Shown piece by piece: positions 51,815 to 59,852 of a stretch of DNA of 64,000 nt. The position numbers and the translations under genes are program-made. The stretch's first letter is position 1. Each line of letters starts with the position of its first letter. Under the pieces are notes generated by a model that did not search any database, was not told where the DNA came from, and worked only from the letters and a program-made list of their open reading frames with translations. The stretch is taken from positions 186,001 through 250,000 of the forward strand of contig CAZCBX010000001.1 of the NCBI GenBank assembly GCA_964497185.1, given 5' to 3'. The DNA comes from CAZCBX01 sp964497185 (lineage in GTDB: Bacteria > Bdellovibrionota_G > JALEGL01 > JAGRMV01).

Positions 51815-51958
51815 GGAGTTCTTATACTATAGGTATGTCAATATTCATAGATACAGTTGCATGCTTGCCTCAAACCGACACGGTTTGATACAAGCCGCGG
51901 GCTCATTGACTTCGCAAGCTGATCGATTCAGGCGTGTGCAAAAGATTTTGGTGCGCGT

Positions 51959-52639
51959 TTAAGCATTGGGCGAAGACAATTTAATGCCACATCCATAAGG
52001 TGCCACATCGGTATGCACAACATCGGTGTTGGGGTTGCCATCAAGCAGGGCATCCAAGGCGGCTTCAATATAATTAATGGCGCCATTGAGTGTTGACGGA
52101 CGAAAAGAGGGTTGGTCGTCAATGGCTCCTTGGTACACGATCATACCTTTGGGGTCGATAACAAACATATGAGGGGTGGTGGAGGCTTTGTATTTTGTGG
52201 CCATGACACCTTCTTCATCCAAAAGAACAGCCGTGGGGTGAGCGTTGCGCTGGTCAGGGCCTAAAATCTCTTTGGCTTGCGCAGCGGTCATATGGCCTTG
52301 CTTACCGGGCGCAGAAGATGAAACCGTCAGCCATATCACACCTTGATCGGTGTACTTTTTTTGCCGGTTTTGCATGTGCCCTTGGTCATAGTGCTTTTTA
52401 ACAAAAGGACATTCGTTGTTAAACCATTCAAGCACCACATATTTGCCTTTAAATTGATCCAAACTGTAGGTTTGGCCGTCGTGTCCGGCAATGTCTTTAA
52501 ATGCATAGGCAGGGGTGGGGTCTTTTTGGGTTTGAACCACGGGCCCTGCATTGGAAAACAGCACTTCTGTTCCAACCAATAAGGTCACCAGACCCAAGGC
52601 AATGGGCCCAAAACGCAATTTTTTGAAAAAACGTCGCAC
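51959..52639 (-). CDS. exported redoxin-domain (AhpC/TSA-type) protein
   Basis: A 226-aa thioredoxin-fold protein with an N-terminal signal anchor (about 10-30). The active-site loop is VVLEWFNNECPFVKKHYDQG, with a single Cys instead of CxxC, as in a known group of peroxiredoxin-like redoxins. PHMFVIDPKGMIVYQGAIDD follows, with the conserved cis-Pro region. A second Cys near the C-terminus (PYGCGIKL) may act as a partner. The start is GTG 52639 with AGAGGATC before it. It lies 15 bases after dsbD, which could keep it reduced in the periplasm. Confidence 0.87.
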   Translation of the reverse strand: MRRFFKKLRFGPIALGLVTLLVGTEVLFSNAGPVVQTQKDPTPAYAFKDIAGHDGQTYSLDQFKGKYVVLEWFNNECPFVKKHYDQGHMQNRQKKYTDQGVIWLTVSSSAPGKQGHMTAAQAKEILGPDQRNAHPTAVLLDEEGVMATKYKASTTPHMFVIDPKGMIVYQGAIDDQPSFRPSTLNGAINYIEAALDALLDGNPNTDVVHTDVAPYGCGIKLSSPNA

Positions 52640-52654
52640 GATCCTCTTATTATA

Positions 52655-54685
52655 TCACAAGTTTTTTTCAATCGCTTCCAAAAATACACCGGCGGTCAGG
52701 ACCGAAGGCAATAAAATGGGTTTGGTCTGGCCCGGTAGCCATAATGCATACACGGGTACCCCAATGCGATCGAGTTTTTTGAGTGCTTGGGTGATGGCTG
52801 GATCGCGTCGTGTCCAATCTGCTTTGAGCATCAGGATGTTTTTTTCCTTCACGGTCTGCCAAACCCGGTCTTGTGTAAAAGTGAGGCGTTCGTTGACTTT
52901 GCAGGTCAAGCACCAGTCAGCTGTAAAGTCGACAAATACGGGTTGGTTGTTGGCCAAGCCATCGGTTATGGCTTGCGCGCTATAGGGTTGCCATCGATCA
53001 TCGTGCACCACCGTTGTGGCGTTTGTGGTGCCAAGCTCTAGCGCATGCATCAGTCCCCATGCCAAGCCCCAAAAGGCAGCCGCCAAGAGCACAATGCGGG
53101 AAAAGGATCGAAAATGGCGCCAAAAAAAGCAGCAAGCCATGGTTACGCAGGTGCCCAGCGCCAGCCAGCTCATCCAGGGGTGGGTTAGATTTTGTAACAC
53201 CCAAGCCAACCATATTACGCTCAGCGCCAGCGGAAGGGCCAAAATCTTCGAGGCGCGGTCCATCCACATACCGGGCTTGGGTAAAAAATGGGTCAATCTT
53301 GGAAACAAATGAAGCAGCAAAAAAGGAAATGCCAACCCAAGGCCCAGACTTGCAAAGGTTAGCACAATCACCCACGGGGATTGGGTCAGCGCAACGCCCA
53401 TGGCCACGCCCATAAACGGTGCGGTGCAGGGCGTGGCGACACCCACAATCAAAGCGCCGGTGAAAAAGTCGCCCCACGGGCTGGGCTGATGCATTCTCTG
53501 GCCCAGCCGCCCGTGTATTTGCAGACCAGGGATATCAATGCGTCCCCAAAAAGCCACTGCCAACAGCGTAAAAAGAACCATTAAGTTCAGTACAAAGCCA
53601 GGAGACTGGAGTTGAAACCCCCAGCCCACCGCTTGTCCTGTTTGCTGCAAAACCACGACCAGCAACCCCAGACCCACCATGGTGGTCATGGTGCCCAGGC
53701 TGTAGGCTGTGGTATGAAACCAAGAAGTATTCGTGGGCCTTCTCTCAGTGAGCAAACTCATGGCTTTAAGCGACAGCACAGGAAATACGCAGGGCATCGC
53801 GTTTAACAGAAGCCCACCGGCAAACGCCAAAACAAGCAAAGTCCAAATCGACCAGTTGGATGCATTTTCACCAGCACTGGGCGCTTGGCCTGCAGGATAC
53901 GCCCAGTGGGCCGATTGAGGCTCGCCTTTTGTATTGTACTGCACCCATAACCCCTGTTGCAGCGATTGTGTGGTTGGAAACTCAAATGCGGTGGTTTCTA
54001 CATTGTGCACCACTTGTGACGGTCTAAGCCAGGCGCGAGACGTTGTGTTGTAGGGAAAAAAGTCCACACCATCTTTGCGGCTGAGTTGATTAAAGATGAG
54101 GGTGGTGGCTTGTTCTTGTGTGCGTGTTTGCCATGTTATGGGTGGATCTTGGGGATATACATAAGCATCAAAGATGGCAGCAGACGTTGAAGATGGCTCG
54201 GAGCCAAGGGGCGCTAGCAGTTTAACGTTAAAGCTTTGCTGGTTGGGAATGCATATTTCTTTGCACACCAGCCATGCAGCATCAACCGTCAGGCTAAGTG
54301 GAAAAGCATCGGCGGGCAAAGGATCCGGTAAATCAAGCGTGCGATAAAAAAGCACGGTTTGATCGTAGCCAAAAGACTCAGAAGTGGCTGTAGAAAATCT
54401 TTTTGGGGCAGGCGCCACCAGTTCAGAAAGATTTACGGCGATATCGGCAGAGGCGGTGATATCCATCACCGGGGGCATGCCCGTGTCGCCCGCATGCAGC
54501 CAATAGGTGTGCCACTGGGGTTCAAGCTCGATGTACAGTCCTATTTTCATGCCTGGCTGATAGGCATCATGCTCCAGCCACACATCCGCTTGGCTATGGT
54601 GGGTTTGAGCAAGGGCGATGGCCGGATGCAGCAAGCTGAAACAGCCCATGATCCATACCATCACCCAATAAAAACGGTCGCGCAT
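52655..54685 (-). CDS. DsbD/ScsB-family thiol:disulfide interchange protein
   Basis: A 676-aa protein. After a signal peptide comes an N-terminal periplasmic domain with a Cys pair (WLVCKEICIPN). About eight membrane helices follow, carrying the CcdA-like NAMPCVFPVLSLKAMSLL and GVATPCTAPFMGVAMGVAL cysteines, then a C-terminal thioredoxin domain with ADWCLTCKVNERLTF (CxxC). The layout passes electrons from cytoplasmic thioredoxin through the membrane to periplasmic partners. The N-terminal VWLEHDAYQPGMKIGLYIELEPQWHTYWLHAGDTG block is typical of the ScsB-like branch. The redoxin downstream is the likely client. Confidence 0.92.
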   Translation of the reverse strand: MRDRFYWVMVWIMGCFSLLHPAIALAQTHHSQADVWLEHDAYQPGMKIGLYIELEPQWHTYWLHAGDTGMPPVMDITASADIAVNLSELVAPAPKRFSTATSESFGYDQTVLFYRTLDLPDPLPADAFPLSLTVDAAWLVCKEICIPNQQSFNVKLLAPLGSEPSSTSAAIFDAYVYPQDPPITWQTRTQEQATTLIFNQLSRKDGVDFFPYNTTSRAWLRPSQVVHNVETTAFEFPTTQSLQQGLWVQYNTKGEPQSAHWAYPAGQAPSAGENASNWSIWTLLVLAFAGGLLLNAMPCVFPVLSLKAMSLLTERRPTNTSWFHTTAYSLGTMTTMVGLGLLVVVLQQTGQAVGWGFQLQSPGFVLNLMVLFTLLAVAFWGRIDIPGLQIHGRLGQRMHQPSPWGDFFTGALIVGVATPCTAPFMGVAMGVALTQSPWVIVLTFASLGLGLAFPFLLLHLFPRLTHFLPKPGMWMDRASKILALPLALSVIWLAWVLQNLTHPWMSWLALGTCVTMACCFFWRHFRSFSRIVLLAAAFWGLAWGLMHALELGTTNATTVVHDDRWQPYSAQAITDGLANNQPVFVDFTADWCLTCKVNERLTFTQDRVWQTVKEKNILMLKADWTRRDPAITQALKKLDRIGVPVYALWLPGQTKPILLPSVLTAGVFLEAIEKNL

Positions 54686-54732
54686 GGGGCAGTTTTATCG
54701 GATATCCGGTCGCAGGTCGACCTTTTCAACGC

Positions 54733-54761
54733 TGGTCAAGGTGAAAAAAGTACGTTATATG
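54733..54761 (+). promoter_or_regulatory. candidate promoter of the fabL-like gene
   Basis: TGGTCA (54733-54738), 17 bases, TATATG (54756-54761), followed by a good ribosome site (AGGAG, about 54775-54779) before ATG 54787. The -35 is weak. Confidence 0.4.
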
Positions 54762-54786
54762 CGTGAAGCACATAGAGGAGAACAAT

Positions 54787-55584
54787 ATGCAAACATCATT
54801 TGAAGATTTAAAAGGAAAATGGGCACTGATTTTGGGTGCATCCAGCGGTTTTGGCGCAGCAACCGCCCGCGCGTTGGCCAAAGCAGGCATGAACATTTGC
54901 GGCGTGCATTTGGATCGCAAAGCAGGCATGGAAGCCGTTGATGCGCTTAAAAAAGATTTAACCGATACGGGCGCTCAAATTTTATTTTTTAACATCAACG
55001 CCTCCGATCCAGAAAAGCGAAAAGACGTGATCGCAGCATTGGCCGAGCAAAATGCGCAGGTCCACGTGCTTTTTCACTCCTTGGCCTTTGGTACGCTTAA
55101 ACCTTTTATTGGCAATGAAAACGAAACCATCGGTCAAAAACACATGGAAATGACGTTGGACGTGATGGCCAACTCATTGGTGTATTGGACCCAAAGCTTG
55201 GTGCGTGAAGAGCGCTTTGCCAAGGGCGGTCGAATTTTTGCCATGACCAGCGCCGGCTCAAGCCGCGTATGGGAAAGCTATGGCGCGGTCAGTGCTGCCA
55301 AGTCCGCACTTGAGTCTCACATTCGCCAGCTGGCTTTGGAATTGGCGCCCCACCAAATTGCAGCCAATGCCATTTGTGCCGGTGTAACCGATACGCCTGC
55401 GCTTCGCAAAATTCCGGGCAATGAGGCCATGATTGACATCGCAACCAAAAAAAATCCCTACAAACGTTTGACCACCCCCGAAGACATTGCCAATGCAACC
55501 GTTGCGTTGAGTTTGCCTCACGTAGCGTGGTTGTCCGGCAATACACTCAACATTGACGGCGGCGAAATGATTGTCGACGGCTAA
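54787..55584 (+). CDS. enoyl-[ACP] reductase, FabL-like (SDR)
   Basis: A 265-aa short-chain dehydrogenase. The nucleotide loop is GASSGFGAATARALAKAG, a classical TGxxxGxG form. The active-site pair is Tyr165-x6-Lys172 (YGAVSAAK), the wide spacing that marks enoyl-ACP reductases rather than the Yx3K of ordinary SDRs. The combination with VHVLFHSLAFG, YGAVSAAKSALESHIRQLALELAP and NTLNIDGGEMI is closest to FabL (ENR type III), which is much less sensitive to triclosan than FabI. It catalyses the last step of fatty acid elongation. The ATG at 54787 has AGGAG eight bases upstream; the longer frame from 54763 lacks this. greA follows 19 bases later. Confidence 0.8.
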   Translation: MQTSFEDLKGKWALILGASSGFGAATARALAKAGMNICGVHLDRKAGMEAVDALKKDLTDTGAQILFFNINASDPEKRKDVIAALAEQNAQVHVLFHSLAFGTLKPFIGNENETIGQKHMEMTLDVMANSLVYWTQSLVREERFAKGGRIFAMTSAGSSRVWESYGAVSAAKSALESHIRQLALELAPHQIAANAICAGVTDTPALRKIPGNEAMIDIATKKNPYKRLTTPEDIANATVALSLPHVAWLSGNTLNIDGGEMIVDG

Positions 55585-55603
55585 ACTTACATAAGGATCA
55601 CTC

Positions 55604-56086
55604 ATGGAAAGAATCCCCCTAACCCTTGAAGGCAAACAAAGGCTTCAAGAAGAATTAAAAAAAATGAAATCGGTGGAACGACCCGCCATTGTGGCCGCCA
55701 TTGAAGAAGCACGTGCCCACGGTGATTTAAAAGAAAATGCTGAATACCACGCCGCCAAAGATGCGCAAGGCAAGCTGGAAGCCTGGATCAGCAAATACGA
55801 AGACCACCTTTCGAGATCGGAAGTGGTGGACACCCAAAAACTTCCCACCGACCGTGTGGTGTTTGGACTCTGTGTTACAGTGATTGATGAAGCCGACGAC
55901 CAAGAAAAAACCTATCAAATTGTTGGCGAACTCGAAGCCAACATTGATGAGGGACGATTGTCGGTGACTTCCCCCCTTGCAAAATCGCTCATCGGCAAAG
56001 AAGTCGGGGACATAGCCATTGTACGCGCACCGGGTGGCAATCGTGAGCTGGAAATTGTTGACATTCAGCATGCATCGGCTGCATAG
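55604..56086 (+). CDS. greA: transcription elongation factor GreA
   Basis: A 160-aa GreA: N-terminal coiled coil (about 10-75) with the catalytic-tip region AIEEARAHGDLKENAEYHAAKDAQG, in which the acidic D-x-x-E residues are kept, and a C-terminal FKBP-like domain ending SPLAKSLIGKEVGDIAIVRAPGG. It rescues backtracked RNA polymerase by stimulating transcript cleavage. AAGGATCA precedes the ATG. It is flanked by the fabL-like and proline dehydrogenase genes on the same strand. Confidence 0.96.
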   Translation: MERIPLTLEGKQRLQEELKKMKSVERPAIVAAIEEARAHGDLKENAEYHAAKDAQGKLEAWISKYEDHLSRSEVVDTQKLPTDRVVFGLCVTVIDEADDQEKTYQIVGELEANIDEGRLSVTSPLAKSLIGKEVGDIAIVRAPGGNRELEIVDIQHASAA

Positions 56087-56112
56087 TGGTCAGCAATCAT
56101 AAAGGAGCTTGA

Positions 56113-56964
56113 ATGATCAAAATGCCCATCGGTTTGGCCAAGCGGTTTGTCGCGGGTGAAACATCCAGCGAAGCCATACGCGCAGTTGAAGAACTTCAAA
56201 AAGACGGCTTTGTGGCCACGTTGGACCTATTGGGTGAAAACGTCGAAAGCATGGATCAAGCCGATGCCGCCATCGCAGCATATAAAAAGCTTTTCGAGCA
56301 AATGTCGGACTCGACCATCACCAGCGGCGTCTCCATTAAATTGACACAGCTGGGTTTGGACTTTGGCGTGCAAATTTGTTTGGAAAAAGTACGCCAAGTA
56401 TTGCAAATGGCCAAAGAACACCGGATATTTGTGCGCATTGACATGGAGGGCTCCGATTACACCCATGCCACCATTGATATATTTGAAAAATTGCATGCTG
56501 AGTTCGACAACGTGGGCTTGGTGTTGCAGGCCTATTTGCATCGAAGCATGGCAGATGTTCAACGCATGGCAGAGATGGGCGCCTCCATTCGCGTGTGCAA
56601 AGGTGCCTACAAGGAGCCGGCTGAAATCGCCATTCAAAACATGCCTGCCATTCGTGAGCAATACAAAGCCATGGTTCAGGTGCTTCTAGAGGCCGGGTGC
56701 AAAACGGGCATTGCCACCCATGATGACAACTTAATCGACTGGGCCATCGAGTGGACCACAGCGCATCACATTGATCGAAGCTTGTTCGAATTTCAAATGC
56801 TGTATGGGTTGCGCCGCAACAAAGGAAAATCTCTGATTGACCAAGGCTACCGCGTGCGCTCCTATGTACCTTACGGCACCCACTGGTTTCCCTACTTCTC
56901 CCGCCGCCTTCGCGAACGCAAAGAAAACCTCTTTTTTGTCATCAAAAGCCTGTTGTCAGATTAA
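56113..56964 (+). CDS. proline dehydrogenase (monofunctional)
   Basis: A 283-aa FAD-dependent PRODH barrel oxidising proline to pyrroline-5-carboxylate. It has GVSIKLTQLGLDFG, FVRIDMEGSDYTHATIDIF, VLQAYLHRSMADVQRM, RVCKGAYKEPAEIA, IATHDDNLID, FEFQMLYGLRR and the C-terminal RVRSYVPYGTHWFPYFSRRLRERKEN with the two conserved substrate-binding Arg. Length fits the stand-alone enzyme and not PutA; a P5C dehydrogenase is not adjacent. AAAGGAGC lies just before the ATG. Confidence 0.95.
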   Translation: MIKMPIGLAKRFVAGETSSEAIRAVEELQKDGFVATLDLLGENVESMDQADAAIAAYKKLFEQMSDSTITSGVSIKLTQLGLDFGVQICLEKVRQVLQMAKEHRIFVRIDMEGSDYTHATIDIFEKLHAEFDNVGLVLQAYLHRSMADVQRMAEMGASIRVCKGAYKEPAEIAIQNMPAIREQYKAMVQVLLEAGCKTGIATHDDNLIDWAIEWTTAHHIDRSLFEFQMLYGLRRNKGKSLIDQGYRVRSYVPYGTHWFPYFSRRLRERKENLFFVIKSLLSD

Positions 56965-56971
56965 TATCATT

Positions 56972-56998
56972 GGCAACAGGTTTATTAAACCGTTGTCC
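56972..56998. terminator. imperfect hairpin between convergent genes
   Basis: GGCAACAGGTTT (56972-56983), ATT, AAACCGTTGTCC (56987-56998) pair at 10 of 12 positions. It lies between the proline dehydrogenase stop and the stop of the prepilin-like gene (57010), with short T tracts; it is probably bidirectional. Confidence 0.45.
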
Positions 56999-57009
56999 AT
57001 CTTTGAAAT

Positions 57010-57684
57010 TTAATCAGAGACCGTTTTGGAATTGGACAAATATGGGGTTTCGTTGAGTGTAAACGTGCCATCGCCGTTGTCGGTGTAGGGTACCACCACT
57101 ACGCCTTGGCTGATTTGTCGACGGCCCGATGATTCGTACGCGATCGAATTGAGCAAAAAAATCCCAAAGGTCAGGCCACCCTCGTTGACATCGTTCTTTC
57201 GTACCAAGGATACGTGGGTATTTTCTTCGGCCACACCCAAAAAGTTGCAAACAACGTTGTTGGCGATGGTATCAAAATTTTCCTCTGCTACAAAAGTGCC
57301 GCATGCGGGGTTGGCACTGGCGCCTTCCGTGGATTCATCGGGGAGGGTGTTCATCAACCAAATTAAATCTTTTTCATTGTAGTCACCCCCAGTTACACCG
57401 CCAGCATCCGCATTGGTCAATGCAATGTTGTCGGTGTCATCATCGGTGGTGTCTTTGTTGGCAATGCTTTGCAAGCGCAGCACGGCTTTTTGTAGGCCCT
57501 TTTCAGCTTCGTATTTAAGTTCGGTGACGGTGCGGCGCACGCCTATGCGGCGTAGGGTGTTTTGAGAAGATCGAAGGCCCCATACACCAATGGCGGTGGC
57601 AATGACCAAAATCATGATGAGCAGCACCACGGCAAAACCGCGCTGAGGGTGGTTTCTTAATTTTTTTCGAATCAAGGCTTCCAT
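57010..57684 (-). CDS. PilX/minor-pilin-like protein
   Basis: A 224-aa protein with an N-terminal RGFAVVLLIMILVIATAIGVWGL helix after a basic leader, the pattern of PilX-type minor pilins and related type IV pilus-assembly proteins. The following LRSSQNTLRRIGVRRTVTELKYEAEKGLQKAVLRL looks like the rest of the pilin helix. The C-terminal part is Asp/Asn/Thr-rich, with two or more Cys (NPACG, NNVVCNF) that could form a disulfide. It starts within the 3' end of the cobalamin adenosyltransferase gene (13-base overlap). No other pilus genes are adjacent. Confidence 0.6.
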   Translation of the reverse strand: MEALIRKKLRNHPQRGFAVVLLIMILVIATAIGVWGLRSSQNTLRRIGVRRTVTELKYEAEKGLQKAVLRLQSIANKDTTDDDTDNIALTNADAGGVTGGDYNEKDLIWLMNTLPDESTEGASANPACGTFVAEENFDTIANNVVCNFLGVAEENTHVSLVRKNDVNEGGLTFGIFLLNSIAYESSGRRQISQGVVVVPYTDNGDGTFTLNETPYLSNSKTVSD

Positions 57685-58211
57685 GGCGTATCCTCTACAT
57701 TATGCACGTGATTGGCGCGTCTTGCCAGGACAAACAACCAATCGGATAATCGGTTGATGTATTGATAACATGGCATGTGAATTTGTTGTAGCTCTAATAA
57801 ATCTGTGCACGCGCGCTCGGCGCGTCTGCATACGGTGCGTGCGTGATGAAGCGCGCTGCTTAATGGGTGACCGCCTGGCAATATAAAAGATTGTAGAGGG
57901 GTCAGTGTATCTTCCCACCGATCGATGTCTTGTTCCAATTGTTCAACCAAAGCGGCGCGAAAACGGTTGTCAGGGTTTTGATCCAACGGGGTGGCCAAAT
58001 CGGCGCCCAAAGCAAACAAATCATTTTGGACGCGCTTAAGCGCTTGATCAAAATCACCCTTGGGCGTCGTTTGGTTTCTTGCCATGCCCAACACGGCATT
58101 GAGTTCATCCACCGTGCCATACGCATGGATGTTGGGGTGGTTTTTCGACACCCTGGGGCCTTGATACAACCCTGTTTTGCCCTGATCGCCTGTTTTGGTG
58201 TAAATTTTCAT
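57672..58211 (-). CDS. pduO: ATP:cob(I)alamin adenosyltransferase, PduO type
   Basis: A 179-aa trimeric adenosyltransferase making adenosylcobalamin. It has KIYTKTGDQGKTGLYQGPRVSKNHP (ATP-binding N-terminus), AYGTVDELNAVLG, and FILPGGHPLSSALHHARTVCRRAER with the conserved Arg-rich cobalamin/ATP site. It would supply the cofactor for the mutase at 144-2233, the only B12-dependent enzyme recognised in this window. The two lie more than 55 kb apart and are not in one operon. Confidence 0.94.
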   Translation of the reverse strand: MKIYTKTGDQGKTGLYQGPRVSKNHPNIHAYGTVDELNAVLGMARNQTTPKGDFDQALKRVQNDLFALGADLATPLDQNPDNRFRAALVEQLEQDIDRWEDTLTPLQSFILPGGHPLSSALHHARTVCRRAERACTDLLELQQIHMPCYQYINRLSDWLFVLARRANHVHNVEDTPWKP

Positions 58212-58261
58212 TTGTATTCAGTCAATCTACCACAGAATCATTGAGATGGCACACCCATGCG

Positions 58262-58930
58262 TTATGCTGTGGAAGGGGCCAAATGGTTGAGTAGCTCATG
58301 AATTTGGTCCACGATGAGGGTGGCATCCAACGCCATCATTTGCTCGCGGGGCGTAAAACCATGCAAAATGCCCACGGTTTGACAACCCGCCTGTTGACCC
58401 GCCAAAATGTCCACCGGACTATCGCCCACCATCAAAGCCCGTTCGGGTTTGACCTTGAAATGATCCGCAGCAAAAAATAGCGGTTCAGGACTGGGTTTTT
58501 TGGTCGCAAGGCTATCGCCGCCCAGCACCACCTCAAAGTGATGGGCAATGTTAAAAAAATCGAGCAACTCATGACAAGGCTCTTCTCGCTTGTTGCTCAC
58601 GACGGCCAGTGCGATGTTTTGCTTGGCTAACATATTCAATAGCTCCGGCACTTGGTGAAAAAGCTGAGTTTGGTTGTACATATTTTCTTGATAATGTTGT
58701 CGGTACTCCATGAGCGCTGTTTGCTGGGTTTTTTCATCGGGACCCAATAAGTCGGACATCAGGTTTTTGGATCCCCGTGCAAAATGTTCCAGCATCACGT
58801 CCATGGACAATGGCGGTGCCCCCACAAAGTCCAGGGCATGGTTTAAAGCCTTGTGAATATCCATACGAGAATCAATCAAGGTGCCATCCAAATCAAATAT
58901 TACCAGCTGCACTTTGGACCTATCAATCAT
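58262..58930 (-). CDS. HAD-family phosphoglycolate phosphatase-like hydrolase
   Basis: A 222-aa HAD phosphatase. Motif I is VIFDLDGTLIDS with the nucleophile Asp, motif II is VVSNKR (Ser/Asn position), the motif III Lys is in SLATKKPSPEPLFFAA, and motif IV is ALMVGDSPVDILAGQQAG. A helical cap lies after motif I. It is typical of Gph/PGPase-like enzymes, but HAD specificity cannot be read from sequence. It lies 51 bases upstream of pduO on the same strand, and is divergent from ygfZ. Confidence 0.88.
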   Translation of the reverse strand: MIDRSKVQLVIFDLDGTLIDSRMDIHKALNHALDFVGAPPLSMDVMLEHFARGSKNLMSDLLGPDEKTQQTALMEYRQHYQENMYNQTQLFHQVPELLNMLAKQNIALAVVSNKREEPCHELLDFFNIAHHFEVVLGGDSLATKKPSPEPLFFAADHFKVKPERALMVGDSPVDILAGQQAGCQTVGILHGFTPREQMMALDATLIVDQIHELLNHLAPSTA

Positions 58931-58970
58931 GACCCTTAAAGCTATAGCATAGTATTTGGCTCATCACCAT

Positions 58971-58999
58971 TTGCCATCGCTGGCGCTCATTGATACAAA
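58971..58999 (+). promoter_or_regulatory. promoter of ygfZ, leaderless
   Basis: TTGCCA (58971-58976), 17 bases, TACAAA (58994-58999). The ATG at 59006 starts seven bases later, the expected transcription start, with no ribosome site. Confidence 0.65.
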
Positions 59000-59005
59000 T
59001 ACTTC

Positions 59006-59797
59006 ATGATTGGGTACGCATTTTCTGATTTTGGTTATTTGGAAGTCCAAGGCGAGGACCGTTTGTCCTTTTTGCAAAATTTACTCACGCAAGATGTAAA
59101 AGTTTTGGATCAACAGCCCTATACGTGGGCTGCTTTGCTCACGCCCAAAAGCAAACTGATTGCTTGGATGAAAATGGTTGTCATGGATCAAAGCATTCAA
59201 CTCTGGATGCCCAACCAACAGCTAACCCAAACTTTTGACACACTGGAGCGTTACATCATTACCGAAGACGTAACCCTCCAAACCCATACGCAGGCTTGGC
59301 ATGCATACCTATGGCAAGAGCCAACGCAGCTTCCAGCTTCAACCTTGGCTCTGCCAAGCCAAGATTTTACAGACCCTACGTGGTGTTTGTTGGGCCATGA
59401 GCCCCTGCCATTTTTAAAGCAAATGGCTTCCACAGTATTTGATGCCAAACGGGCACAGAGTGGTTACCCACTTTGGCAAGTCGATTTTGAAGACCCACTG
59501 CCGCTGGAAATTCCTTTTATGCATCGGGGTTTTTCATTCAGCAAAGGCTGCTATGTGGGTCAAGAAACCATTGCCCGGTTGCATGGGCGGGGCATGAACG
59601 TGGGCAAGTCGTTGGTTGGCTTTCGATCATCCAAAGAATTTAAAGCAGGGCAAGCGTTGAGCACAAAAGTCGACCCTTCCTTGGCATGGGTCACCAGTGG
59701 CGGTATGCTTGAAGAGGGCTTTTATGGTCTGGCTTGGATTAAACGCAAAGCATTGGATCACGGGTGGGCCGATGAGGACATTGATTTATTGAATTAA
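59006..59797 (+). CDS. ygfZ: YgfZ/GcvT-like folate-binding protein
   Basis: A 263-aa YgfZ, a folate-dependent protein that helps maintain certain iron-sulfur enzymes. The diagnostic KGCYVGQE motif is present (FSKGCYVGQETIARLHGRG), with the N-terminal GCV_T fold (LEVQGEDRLSFLQNLLTQDV) and IEIPFMHRGF-type block. A likely client in the window is IspG or MutY (both 4Fe-4S), a suggestion only. The message appears leaderless. Confidence 0.93.
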   Translation: MIGYAFSDFGYLEVQGEDRLSFLQNLLTQDVKVLDQQPYTWAALLTPKSKLIAWMKMVVMDQSIQLWMPNQQLTQTFDTLERYIITEDVTLQTHTQAWHAYLWQEPTQLPASTLALPSQDFTDPTWCLLGHEPLPFLKQMASTVFDAKRAQSGYPLWQVDFEDPLPLEIPFMHRGFSFSKGCYVGQETIARLHGRGMNVGKSLVGFRSSKEFKAGQALSTKVDPSLAWVTSGGMLEEGFYGLAWIKRKALDHGWADEDIDLLN

Positions 59798-59852
59798 CCC
59801 AATGTGGCTTAGCTCAAGATCTTCAACATTTTTTTGAAAGGATTTGCTTCCA

